Positions 7,993 to 15,800 of a stretch of 64,000 bases of DNA are shown piece after piece (the stretch's first letter is position 1; the number at the start of each line of letters is the position of its first letter). A model generated the notes under the pieces. That model was not told where the DNA came from. It saw only the letters and a list, made by a program, of their open reading frames with translations, and searched no databases. The DNA is taken from the NCBI RefSeq assembly GCF_002885975.1, contig NZ_POSP01000003.1:2666001-2730000 (forward strand), written 5' to 3'. The position numbers were made by a program, and so were the translations under genes. This stretch comes from Paucibacter aquatile. GTDB taxonomy: Bacteria; Pseudomonadota; Gammaproteobacteria; Burkholderiales; Burkholderiaceae_C.

Positions 7993-9526
7993 CCAGAGTC
8001 ACTCGTTCCAGCTCTTCAAAGGTGGTGTCGCCACGGCACACGGCCTGCAGGGCCAGGGCGCGCAGCGGCTTCATGCCGCGAGCACGGGCGGCCTCCTTGA
8101 TCTGCGACATGGGCGAACGCGCGGCGATCAGGTCGCGCAGGCCGTCGTCCAGCTTGAGCAGCTCGGCCACGGCGCGGCGGCCACGGTAGCCGGTGCCCCG
8201 GCAATGGCCGCAGCCCTCGCCTCTCATGAAACTGTGCTCGCCCGCGCGCAAGCCATAACGCGCCAAGGTGGCGGCATCGGGCTCGAAGGGGCGCGCGCAA
8301 TGCTTGCAGGTCAGGCGCACCAGGCGCTGGGCCAGCACGGCATTCAAGGCCGAGACCACGTTGTAGAGGTCCAAGCCCATGTGCATGAAGCGGCCGATCA
8401 CGTCGAAGGCGTTGTTGGCGTGCACGGTCGAAAAGACCAGATGGCCGGTCAAGGCCGCCTGCACCGCGATCTGCGCCGTTTCGGCGTCACGGATTTCGCC
8501 GACCATCACCCGGTCGGGGTCATGGCGCAGGATGGAGCGCAGGCCGCGCGAAAAGGTCAGGCCTTTTTTCTCGTTGACCGGGATCTGCACCACGCCGGGC
8601 AGCTGGTACTCGACCGGGTCTTCGATGGTGATGATCTTGTCGTCGCCGGTGTGGATCTCGGCCAGGGTGGCGTAGAGCGTGGTGGTCTTGCCGCTGCCGG
8701 TGGGACCGGTGACCAGCAACATGCCGTGGGGCTGGCGCGCCTGGTGGCGGATGGCGGCGCGCTCCTCGGCGTCGAAGCCGAGCGCATCGAGCGTCAGGCT
8801 GCCACCGGTCTGCTCGATGCGGGCGCGGTCCAGCACCCGCACCACGGCGTCTTCCCCGAAGACGCTGGGCATGATGGACAGGCGGAAGTCGACCTCGCGG
8901 CCCTGCACGCGCAGCTTGAAGCGGCCGTCCTGCGGCAGGCGGCGCTCGCCAATGTCCAGCTCGGACATGACCTTGAGCCGCGACACCAGCTGCTCGGCCG
9001 TGGCCGCACCGTCCACACTGCGCACCATGGACATGACGCCGTCGACGCGGAAGCGGATCACCGCGCCGCGCGCCGTGCATTCGATGTGCACATCGCTGGC
9101 GCCGTCCTGCAGCGCGTCATACAGCGTGGCATTGAGCAGGCGCACCACCGGGCTGGCCTGCTCGGACATGACCAGGGCGCTGAGCTCCTCGGTGGCGCCG
9201 CCGGCCTCGGCATCGATGACCGACTCCTCGACATCGCTGAGCGCCCGGAAATCGGCCTCACCGGCGCCCAGCCAATGGCTGATGGCGGCCGGCTCGCATT
9301 GCAGCCAGCGCACGGGCGCCTGCAGGCGGGCCTCGACGCTTTGCAGCAGCAGCTCATCGGCCGCCCGCTCGCCCAGCAGCATCTTGCGGCCACCGGCGCC
9401 CACGGCCAGCACCGCACGCCAGCGCTGCGCCTGGGCCTGCGGCCAATGCTCGAAATCGAGCGACCAGGGGCCGTGCTCGGCAGGCAGCACCGAGGCCAGG
9501 GAGAAAGAAGAGGCCTCAACGGTCAT
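7985..9526 (-). CDS. gspE: Type II secretion ATPase GspE
   Basis: 513 residues. Hexameric cytoplasmic ATPase that drives pseudopilus assembly. N1E-like region at about 1-110, then the N2 segment with SDVHIEC. Walker A is GPTGSGKTTT at about 274-283, the Asp box IEDPVEYQ at about 301, Walker B region RHDPDRVMVGEIRD at about 334-347, and the His box STVHANNA at about 366-373. Four cysteines CKHC (407-410) and CGHC (439-442) form the zinc-binding CM subdomain typical of T2SS rather than of twitching ATPases. Its start overlaps the gspF-side stop in a TCAT context and it follows gspF directly. Confidence 0.95.
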   Translation of the reverse strand: MTVEASSFSLASVLPAEHGPWSLDFEHWPQAQAQRWRAVLAVGAGGRKMLLGERAADELLLQSVEARLQAPVRWLQCEPAAISHWLGAGEADFRALSDVEESVIDAEAGGATEELSALVMSEQASPVVRLLNATLYDALQDGASDVHIECTARGAVIRFRVDGVMSMVRSVDGAATAEQLVSRLKVMSELDIGERRLPQDGRFKLRVQGREVDFRLSIMPSVFGEDAVVRVLDRARIEQTGGSLTLDALGFDAEERAAIRHQARQPHGMLLVTGPTGSGKTTTLYATLAEIHTGDDKIITIEDPVEYQLPGVVQIPVNEKKGLTFSRGLRSILRHDPDRVMVGEIRDAETAQIAVQAALTGHLVFSTVHANNAFDVIGRFMHMGLDLYNVVSALNAVLAQRLVRLTCKHCARPFEPDAATLARYGLRAGEHSFMRGEGCGHCRGTGYRGRRAVAELLKLDDGLRDLIAARSPMSQIKEAARARGMKPLRALALQAVCRGDTTFEELERVTLDE

Positions 9527-10725
9527 TGAACTTGTTCCACCAGTTGGAAGATGGGCATGTACATCAGGACGATGATGCCGCCGATGAGCACGCCCATCAC
9601 CAGCATCAGGGCGGGGTTGATGGCCCGGGTCAGCAGCTCGGTCAGGCGCACGGCTTCTTCGTCGTGAAAAGCGGCGGCACGTTCCAGCATGGCGGCCACC
9701 TCGCCGCTGCGCTCACCCACGCGCACCATGCGGCGCGCGACAGGCGTGGCCAGATCCTGCGATTCGAGGGCCTCGGACAGGCGCTCGCCACGCTCGATCT
9801 GCTGGGCCGCGGCGGCCACGGCAGGCCGCCAGGGCAAGGCAACCACATCCTCCACGATGCGCAAGCTGGCCAGCACCGGCACACCCGAGGCCAGCAGCAT
9901 GGAAAGGCTGCGGTACAGCCTCGCCAGGGCCAGCACACGCAGGCGCGGGCCCAGGCCCGGCAGTGTCCAGAGCGAGGCCTGCAGCCGCTCGCGCAGGCCC
10001 GGGTGGCGCCACAGGCCCACGGCGCCCAGCACCAACGCGCCCAGCCCGCCGAGCACCCACATCGGGTGGGCGCCGGCTGTCTGGCCAAAACGCATCAAGA
10101 GCACCGAAGCCCAGGGCAGCTCATTGCCCAGGCCATCGAGGATGCCGGCAAAGCGCGGCAGCACGAAGAGCAGCAGGAACAAGATCACAGCGCTGCCGAC
10201 GGCCAGCAACATGACCGGGTAGACGCAGGCGGCGATCAGGCGCGAGCGCAGGTTGTCCACCCAGGCCAGGTATTTGGCATGCTGGGCCAGGGCGGTGCTG
10301 AGCTGACCGGTGCGCTCGTTGGCGGCGACGATGGCGCAGATCAGCTCGTCAAAAGCCTGCGGCTGCTGACGCAGGGCGAGCGACAGCGGCTGACCCTGCT
10401 CGACCTGGCGAACCACCGCATCCAGCGCCTGGCGCACCGAGGCCTGGCTTTCCTTCTCGCGCAAGGTGTTCAGCGCTTCGAGCAGGGCGATGCCGGCATC
10501 GAGCAGCACCGCCAGCTCCTGGCTGAACAGTTGCAGAGGGAAGCGCCCGGCCGAACGGCGCGCCGCGCCGGCCGAAGAGGCGCTGGACGCGCCCAGCTCC
10601 TGCACCTCCAGCACATGCTGGGGCGGCACGCCCAGGGCGCCGGCCACGGCATGTGCGTCCAGCGCATCGACGCGCACGCTCCTCACCCCCTCGGGGTGAA
10701 AGACGCGGACCTGGTAACTGGGCAT
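9523..10725 (-). CDS. gspF: Type II secretion inner-membrane platform protein GspF
   Basis: 400 residues. Polytopic protein at the centre of the assembly platform. Two homologous cytoplasmic GspF domains are visible (about 66-190 and about 270-390), each with the pattern FSQELAVLLDAGIALLEAL / LYRSLSMLLASGVPVLASL, and three membrane segments (about 165-190, 218-240 and 372-392). The N-terminal 55 residues match the short variable region of the family. Length and layout are normal. It follows gspG after 80 bp that contain a GC-rich hairpin, and overlaps gspE by 4 bp. Confidence 0.95.
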   Translation of the reverse strand: MPSYQVRVFHPEGVRSVRVDALDAHAVAGALGVPPQHVLEVQELGASSASSAGAARRSAGRFPLQLFSQELAVLLDAGIALLEALNTLREKESQASVRQALDAVVRQVEQGQPLSLALRQQPQAFDELICAIVAANERTGQLSTALAQHAKYLAWVDNLRSRLIAACVYPVMLLAVGSAVILFLLLFVLPRFAGILDGLGNELPWASVLLMRFGQTAGAHPMWVLGGLGALVLGAVGLWRHPGLRERLQASLWTLPGLGPRLRVLALARLYRSLSMLLASGVPVLASLRIVEDVVALPWRPAVAAAAQQIERGERLSEALESQDLATPVARRMVRVGERSGEVAAMLERAAAFHDEEAVRLTELLTRAINPALMLVMGVLIGGIIVLMYMPIFQLVEQVQ

Positions 10726-10768
10726 GAGGCGGGCTCAGGAATGGGCGGGCAGAAGGCAAGGCGTCGGA

Positions 10769-10800
10769 CCGCGGCAGCACCAGCTCGGGGGCTGCCGCGG
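10769..10800 (-). promoter_or_regulatory. Intercistronic hairpin between gspG and gspF
   Basis: A perfect 10-bp inverted repeat, ccgcggcagc at 10769-10778 and gctgccgcgg at 10791-10800, with a 12-nt loop, lies in the 80-bp gap between the major pseudopilin gene and gspF. There is no T-run, so it is not a classic terminator. It could stabilise the upstream gspG message or weaken read-through, giving more pseudopilin than platform protein. That role is inferred from position only. Confidence 0.5.
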
Positions 10801-10805
10801 CGATC

Positions 10806-11255
10806 TCACCAGCTGGTCAGATCGGCGTCTTCGCCCTCACCGCCCGGGCGGCCGTCGCGGCCGTAGGAGAACAGGTCGTACTCGCCATGCTCGCCGGGCG
10901 AACGGTACTGGTAGTCGTTCCGCCAGGGGTCCTGGGGTAGCGCCTTGTTCAGATAGGGGCCGGCCCAACGCGGTTCATCGCTGGGCTTGGTGACCAACAC
11001 GGCCAGGCCCTGCTCGGTGCTGGGGTAGCGGCCGACATCGAGGCGGTACTGATCGAGCGCCTTTTGCAGGCCATCGATCTGCGCCCGCGTGGCCTTGACC
11101 TCGGATTTGCCGATCTGGCCGAAGAACTTGGGGCCGACGTAACCGGCCAGCAGGCCGATGATGACCATCACCACCAGCAGCTCCAGCAGGGTGAAACCGC
11201 TGCCGGATCGGCGGGCGGCAGGCGCTTGGCGCTGGGATTGGATGTGGAACGGCAT
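10806..11255 (-). CDS. gspG: Major pseudopilin GspG
   Basis: 149 residues, first gene of the secretion cluster. A 20-residue leader precedes the cleavage site GSG|FTLLELLVVMVIIGLLAGYVGPK with glutamate at +5. The soluble domain carries the family hallmarks: GRYPSTEQGLAVLV, GPYLNKALPQDPWRNDYQYRSPG and the C-terminal calcium-site region EYDLFSYGRDGRPGGEGEDADLTSW. This is the best-conserved canonical T2SS component in the cluster. It is read away from glutamate dehydrogenase, and the promoter of the whole cluster should lie in the 420-bp gap upstream. Confidence 0.96.
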   Translation of the reverse strand: MPFHIQSQRQAPAARRSGSGFTLLELLVVMVIIGLLAGYVGPKFFGQIGKSEVKATRAQIDGLQKALDQYRLDVGRYPSTEQGLAVLVTKPSDEPRWAGPYLNKALPQDPWRNDYQYRSPGEHGEYDLFSYGRDGRPGGEGEDADLTSW

Positions 11256-11675
11256 CTTGTCTAAAACCCTCGAAAACCTTGATCTTTTGCGGCCCCGACC
11301 CTCGGACAGGTCGGCACATGCTCACTCACAGCCGGGCCGCAGCTGGCCCTGAACTGTGACAGCTGCCGCGGGCTGCAGCCATTGGGACTTGACCCCCCCA
11401 CGTTCGAGTGAATCCAGCCCGGGCCCCCTGGGCAGCCCTGCACTGTAACGGCTCCATATGAAGGCTTGAGGTCAGCCCGGGCGCTGGGCAGGCCGCCGCG
11501 GGCGCTCGCTGATTTCTCGCGCAGAGAGGCATTGTTTTAGCGAAAACATGCGCGAGCCTTTGTTTATGCACAAGCCGCATAGTTGCATGTGCACTCGGCT
11601 TTGGGCGCAGCCCGGCGCCGTATCGACTTCGCGTTACCGTTCGCCCCGTCCAAAAAAGTTACGGAGCATTACCAA
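11256..11675. promoter_or_regulatory. 420-bp divergent control region between gspG and gdhA
   Basis: No credible gene lies here. It must hold the promoters of the secretion cluster (leftward) and of glutamate dehydrogenase (rightward). Visible structure: a 6-bp arm palindrome tgttttagcgaaaaca at 11533-11548; a longer interrupted repeat with tgcaca and tgtgca arms around 11567-11593; and a short hairpin ccgacc/ggtcgg near 11295-11313. The AT-rich part (about 11530-11590) is closest to gdhA and is the likelier promoter or operator. I could not assign -35/-10 boxes with confidence. Confidence 0.45.
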
Positions 11676-12947
11676 ATGTCCAACCTCTCTTTCGTGGCGC
11701 CGACGCGCAACAGCCCCTGGGGCACATACCTCTCGCAGATCGATGCTGTGGAGCCCTATCTGGGCCATCTGGCCCGCTGGGTGGAGACCCTGCGCCGGCC
11801 CAAGCGCGCCCTGATCGTGGACGTGCCGATCGAGCTCGACAACGGCACCATCGCCCACTACGAGGGCTACCGCGTCCAGCACAGCCTGACCCGCGGCCCG
11901 GGCAAGGGCGGCGTGCGTTATCACCCCGATGTGACGCTGGAAGAAGTGATGGCCCTGTCGGCCTGGATGACGATCAAGAACGCGGCCGTCAACCTGCCCT
12001 ACGGCGGCGCCAAGGGCGGCATCCGCCTCGACCCGAAGGTCTTGTCCAAGAAGGAACTGGAGCGGGTTACGCGCCGTTACACCAGTGAAATCGGCATCAT
12101 CATCGGCCCGCAGCAGGACATCCCGGCGCCGGACGTGAACACCAACGGCCAGATCATGGCCTGGATGATGGACACCTACTCGATGAACGTCGGCGCCACC
12201 GCCACCGGCGTCGTCACCGGCAAGCCCATCGCCCTGGGCGGTTCGCTGGGTCGCGTGCAGGCCACCGGCCGCGGCGTCTTCGTGATCGGCCGTGAAGCCA
12301 TGCGCCGCCTGGGCATCAGCATGGAAGGTGCGCGCATCGCCGTGCAGGGCTTCGGCAATGTCGGCTCGATCGCCGCCAAGCTGTTTGCCGCCGCCGGCGC
12401 CCAGATCGTGGCTGTGCAAGACCACACCGGCACCATCCTGAACGAGCGCGGTTTTGACATGCAGAACCTGCTCGACCATGTGGCCCAGACGGGCGGCGTG
12501 GCCGGCTTCTCAGGCGGTGACCGCATCGCCAACGAGGACTTCTGGAAGGTCAAGAGCGATGTGCTGATCCCGGCCGCCCTGGAAGGCCAGATCAACAAGG
12601 AACGCGCCGAAGGCCTGCAGACCCGCCTGGTGCTGGAAGGCGCCAACGGCCCGACCACCCCGGACGGCGACGCCGTGCTGGCCGACCGCGGCATCGTCGT
12701 GGTGCCGGACGTGATCGCCAACTCGGGCGGCGTGACCGTGTCCTACTTCGAATGGGTGCAGGACTTCAGCTCCTTCTTCTGGACCGAAGACGAGATCAAC
12801 GTCCGCCTGGACAAGATCATCACCGGCGCCTTCAAGCACATCTGGGACACCAGCGAGCACCACAAGATTTCGCTGCGCACTGCCGCCTTCGTGGTGGCCT
12901 GCACCCGCGTGCTCGAAGCGCGTGAAGAGCGCGGCCTGTATCCCTGA
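11676..12947 (+). CDS. gdhA: Glu/Leu/Phe/Val-family glutamate dehydrogenase
   Basis: 423 residues. Interconverts glutamate and 2-oxoglutarate plus ammonia; cytoplasmic hexamer. The dimerisation and substrate domain has GPGKGGVRYHP (about 74-84) and the catalytic lysine in LPYGGAKGGIRLDP (about 108-120). The Rossmann domain has AVQGFGNVGSIAAKLF (about 222-237) and ends with the usual helix RTAAFVVACTRVLEAREERGLYP. The ATG at 11676 follows a purine-rich acggag about 10 bp upstream; in-frame upstream codons lack similarity to the family. Length matches the roughly 420-residue type common in Burkholderiales. Cofactor preference was not read. Confidence 0.95.
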   Translation: MSNLSFVAPTRNSPWGTYLSQIDAVEPYLGHLARWVETLRRPKRALIVDVPIELDNGTIAHYEGYRVQHSLTRGPGKGGVRYHPDVTLEEVMALSAWMTIKNAAVNLPYGGAKGGIRLDPKVLSKKELERVTRRYTSEIGIIIGPQQDIPAPDVNTNGQIMAWMMDTYSMNVGATATGVVTGKPIALGGSLGRVQATGRGVFVIGREAMRRLGISMEGARIAVQGFGNVGSIAAKLFAAAGAQIVAVQDHTGTILNERGFDMQNLLDHVAQTGGVAGFSGGDRIANEDFWKVKSDVLIPAALEGQINKERAEGLQTRLVLEGANGPTTPDGDAVLADRGIVVVPDVIANSGGVTVSYFEWVQDFSSFFWTEDEINVRLDKIITGAFKHIWDTSEHHKISLRTAAFVVACTRVLEAREERGLYP

Positions 12948-12959
12948 GATGGGACCGAA

Positions 12960-12979
12960 GGCAGCCCCTGCGGGCTGCC
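12960..12979 (+). terminator. GC hairpin after gdhA without T-run
   Basis: An 8-bp stem, ggcagccc / gggctgcc, with a 4-nt loop begins 12 bp past the gdhA stop codon. No run of T follows, so intrinsic termination is doubtful; it may protect the 3' end of the message. A second, weaker hairpin (ggccgc/gcggcc) follows at about 12999-13016. Confidence 0.4.
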
Positions 12980-12983
12980 TGAC

Positions 12984-13098
12984 GCCCATCGAAGGACCGG
13001 CCGCCTGCCTGCGGCCAGGCTGAGGCTGGAGCGAGGTGGCCCCCTGCGGACTGTCTGCCGCCCATCGAAGGTTCGGCCGCCAGCCAACGGCCGGGCCG
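12984..13098. repeat. Imperfect direct repeat between gdhA and the yciI-like gene
   Basis: The 12-base string gcccatcgaagg occurs at 12984-12995 and again at 13060-13071, each followed by a related GC-rich segment containing cggccgcc and a ggccaggc/ggccgggc ending. The unit spacing is 76 bp. It looks like a duplicated hairpin-forming element, perhaps a REP-like sequence, in the convergent gap. Confidence 0.5.
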
Positions 13099-13103
13099 GT
13101 CCC

Positions 13104-13403
13104 TCAAATCAACTCCATCCGCCCCGCGTTTGCCTTCGACCAGTAGAGAATTTCGTAACTCTCTCTGAGCCCGGCGGCATAGAACGGATCTGACCTGATG
13201 AGCAAGTCGAGCGCCTCCTTGGAGGCCGCTCTTGCAATCCACATCCCCCCGCGGGGTGTTTGATCCGGCTCCGATCTGAGCGACCCACCGACAGGGATCA
13301 CGTCCTTGTTTTGATCCAGCCACTCGATGTGGGCTTGCAAGGCTGCCTCACGGACATGTCCATGATCCTTCTTGTCTGTGAACAGGGCGACGAACAATGG
13401 CAT
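13104..13403 (-). CDS. YciI-like family protein
   Basis: 99 residues. Matches the small dimeric ferredoxin-like YciI fold: MPLFVALFTDKKDHGHVR at the start, LQAHIEWLDQNKDVIPVGGSL in the middle and ALDLLIRSDPFYAAGLRESYEI near the end. The DxHxxW-type active-site pattern of YciI is represented by AHIEW. Function in the cell is unknown for most members; some are enzymes acting on small aromatic or halogenated compounds. Base composition looks lower in GC than its neighbours (codons such as aga, cga, tat and ttt are frequent), which may mean recent acquisition. Single gene, divergent from kdsD. Confidence 0.82.
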   Translation of the reverse strand: MPLFVALFTDKKDHGHVREAALQAHIEWLDQNKDVIPVGGSLRSEPDQTPRGGMWIARAASKEALDLLIRSDPFYAAGLRESYEILYWSKANAGRMELI

Positions 13404-13534
13404 GTTTTCCTCATTTCCAATCTGGGGCTGTCATTCGCTGCTTTCGCAGCCGGCCATTCAAACACGCGGCAGCGCGGCCCCGGTGACTCAGAGCGGGGTA
13501 ACAGCCGGGTATGACGCCGCTACACTGCCCGGCT

Positions 13535-14524
13535 ATGAGTACAGTCCCGCCCTTTGACCCCGATCTGGCCCTGCAAAGAGGCCGGCAGGCCCTGCAGATC
13601 GAAGCCGCCGGCATCCAGGCCATGGTGCCGCGCCTGGGTGAATCGTTTGTGCGGGCGGTGCAGGTGGTGCTGGCCTGCCAGGGCCGTGTCGCGGTGATGG
13701 GCATGGGCAAGAGTGGCCATGTCGGCCGCAAGATTGCCGCCACCCTGGCCTCGACCGGCACGCCGGCCCTGTTTGTGCACCCGGCCGAGGCCAGCCATGG
13801 CGACCTCGGCATGGTCACCGCCAAGGACGTGGTGCTGGCCCTGTCCAACTCGGGTGAGAGCGACGAGCTCAACGCCGTGCTGCCCGTGCTCAAGCGCCTG
13901 GGCGTGACCATCATCGCCATGACCGGCCGCGCTGAATCCAGCCTGGCGCGCCATGCCAGCCTGGTGCTCGACAGCTTTGTGGCCGAAGAGGCCTGCCCCT
14001 TGAACCTGGCCCCCACGGCCAGCACCACCGCCCAAATCGCCCTGGGCGACGCCCTGGCCGTGGCCCTGCTCGATGCGCGCGGTTTCAAGCCGGAAGACTT
14101 CGCCCGCTCCCACCCGGGCGGCGCGCTCGGCCGCAAGCTGCTGACCCATGTGCGCGACCTGATGCGCAGCGGCGCAGATCTGCCGCGCGTGGCGCCGGAC
14201 ACGCCCTTCACCGACATGATGCGCGAGATGTCGGCCAAGGCCCTGGGCGTGGCCATCGTGGTCGACGCGAGCGACCGGGTGCAAGGCATCTTCACCGACG
14301 GCGATCTGCGCCGCCTGGTGGAAAAGGGTCAGGACTTGCGCAGCCTCACGGCCGCCACCGTAGCCTCCAAGAACCCCCGCACCGTCAGCGCTGAAGCCTT
14401 GGCCGTGGACGCCGCCGATCTGATGGAAGAAGCACGCATCACCGTGGTGCTGGTGGTGGCGACCGACGGCACGCTCCAAGGCGCCATCACCATCAACGAC
14501 CTGATGCGGGCCAAGGTGATCTGA
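13535..14524 (+). CDS. kdsD: D-arabinose 5-phosphate isomerase (KpsF/GutQ family)
   Basis: 329 residues. Converts ribulose 5-phosphate to arabinose 5-phosphate, the first step to Kdo for lipopolysaccharide. An SIS sugar-isomerase domain (about 40-175) with VAVMGMGKSGHVGRKIAATLASTGTPA and HGDLGMV is followed by SHPGGALGRKLL and two CBS domains (about 205-325) including FTDGDLRRL and the closing INDLMRAKVI. The ATG at 13535 was chosen over one 8 codons upstream because the family start aligns here. The stop codon overlaps kdsC by one base pair set (TGATG), so the two are translationally coupled. Confidence 0.95.
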   Translation: MSTVPPFDPDLALQRGRQALQIEAAGIQAMVPRLGESFVRAVQVVLACQGRVAVMGMGKSGHVGRKIAATLASTGTPALFVHPAEASHGDLGMVTAKDVVLALSNSGESDELNAVLPVLKRLGVTIIAMTGRAESSLARHASLVLDSFVAEEACPLNLAPTASTTAQIALGDALAVALLDARGFKPEDFARSHPGGALGRKLLTHVRDLMRSGADLPRVAPDTPFTDMMREMSAKALGVAIVVDASDRVQGIFTDGDLRRLVEKGQDLRSLTAATVASKNPRTVSAEALAVDAADLMEEARITVVLVVATDGTLQGAITINDLMRAKVI

Positions 14525-15117
14525 TGGGCACCACCCCGCTGCAAGCCGCGCTGCGCTTTCCGCCCGAACTGCTGCTCAAGGCTCAGGGGCGCGCCCTCGG
14601 GCTGAAGGCTGCCATCTTCGATGTCGACGGCGTGCTGACCGACGGCCGCATCTACATCGGTGAACAGGGCGAGAGCTTCAAGGCCTTCTCCACCCTGGAC
14701 GGCCATGGCCTCAAGCTGCTCGCCCAGGGCAGCATCACGCCCATCATCATCACCGGCCGCGATTCGCCGGCCGTGCGCCGCCGTGTCGCGGATCTGGGCC
14801 TGCAACACGCCGTCTACGGCGCCAAGGACAAGTACGCCGTGGCCCAGCCTCTGCTCGACCAGTTGGGCCTGCAATGGGACGAGGTGGCCGCGATGGGCGA
14901 CGACTGGCCCGACCTGCCCCTTCTGACCCGCGCCGGCTTTGCCTGTGCCCCGGCGCAAGCGCACGCTGAGGTCAAGGCCGCGGCTCACTACATCACCACG
15001 GCCGCTGGCGGCCATGGTGCCGCGCGCGAATGCTGCGACCTGATGCTGCAAGCCAATGGCCGCTACCAGCAACTGCTGAACGGCCATCTCGACACCCTGG
15101 ACGGAGGCCATCCCTGA
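14524..15117 (+). CDS. kdsC: Kdo 8-phosphate phosphatase (HAD family)
   Basis: 197 residues. Removes the phosphate from Kdo 8-phosphate. It belongs to the cap-less C0 HAD group: motif I is AAIFDVDGVLTDGRIYI with nucleophile and acid aspartates near residues 33 and 35, motif II is IIITGRDS, and motif IV is MGDDWPDLPLL. VADLGLQHAVYGAKDK is a specific family segment. Length is normal. It overlaps kdsD at the start and lptC at the end, forming the Kdo/LPS-export operon. Confidence 0.95.
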   Translation: MGTTPLQAALRFPPELLLKAQGRALGLKAAIFDVDGVLTDGRIYIGEQGESFKAFSTLDGHGLKLLAQGSITPIIITGRDSPAVRRRVADLGLQHAVYGAKDKYAVAQPLLDQLGLQWDEVAAMGDDWPDLPLLTRAGFACAPAQAHAEVKAAAHYITTAAGGHGAARECCDLMLQANGRYQQLLNGHLDTLDGGHP

Positions 15118-15800
15118 TGGCCACGCTGGCGCCGCCTCCGAGCGGCCGCGCCCGCCCGAGCCAGAGCTGGCTGTGGCGGCTGCAGCTGCTGGTCTCCAAC
15201 TACCTGCCCCTGCTGCTGATGGCCATGCTGGCCAGCGGCACCTGGTGGCTGGTCAAGCACACGCCCGTGCCCGAAGAAGCCACCCAGGCCCCGCCGCCGC
15301 GCCACGAGCCCGACTACCAGATGCGCAACTTCGAGCTGCAGCGCATGGGAGGCGATGGCCGCCTGCGCGCCCGCATCGAAGGCGCGGCCCTGCGCCATTA
15401 CCCGGACACCGACACGCTCGAGATCGACCAGATCCACCTGCGCAGCTACTCGGCCGATGGCAGCTGGGTCCTGGCCCGCGCCCGCCGCGCCGTGGCCAAT
15501 GCCGATGCCAGCGAGATCCAGCTGTACGGTGATGTGGAAGTGAAACGTTATGAGGCCGCCAAAGATGGTGCAGCGCCGTCCGAGGCCAAGCTGGACATCC
15601 GCGGCGAGTTCCTGCAAGCCTTTGTCAATCGCGAGCAGCTGCGCAGCCACCTGCCGGTGCAGCTGCGCCACGGCGGCACCACGGTGCAGGCCGTAAGCTT
15701 TGAATACGACCACCTCAACGCCCGCCTGAGCTTCCAGGGCCGCACCACGGCCAGCCTGGCGGCGCCCGGTGCCCAGAAGAAAGCCAAGGCCACGCCATGA
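15117..15800 (+). CDS. lptC: LPS export protein LptC
   Basis: 227 residues. Bitopic inner-membrane member of the Lpt bridge that moves lipopolysaccharide from LptBFG to periplasmic LptA. One N-terminal membrane helix (YLPLLLMAMLASGTWWLV) is followed by a beta-jellyroll region starting PDYQMRNFELQRMGGDGRLRA and containing IDQIHLRSYSADGSW and YGDVEVKR. It is slightly longer than the E. coli protein (about 190). The start overlaps the kdsC stop (TGATG). Unlike most betaproteobacteria, the genes after it are not lptA and lptB but a dehydrogenase. Confidence 0.92.
   Translation: MATLAPPPSGRARPSQSWLWRLQLLVSNYLPLLLMAMLASGTWWLVKHTPVPEEATQAPPPRHEPDYQMRNFELQRMGGDGRLRARIEGAALRHYPDTDTLEIDQIHLRSYSADGSWVLARARRAVANADASEIQLYGDVEVKRYEAAKDGAAPSEAKLDIRGEFLQAFVNREQLRSHLPVQLRHGGTTVQAVSFEYDHLNARLSFQGRTTASLAAPGAQKKAKATP

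Noticed and set aside
13501..13537. Inverted repeat agccggg...cccggct around the kdsD start as a translation control element
   Set aside because: Seven GC bases with a long loop are expected by chance at this GC content; no supporting feature was found.
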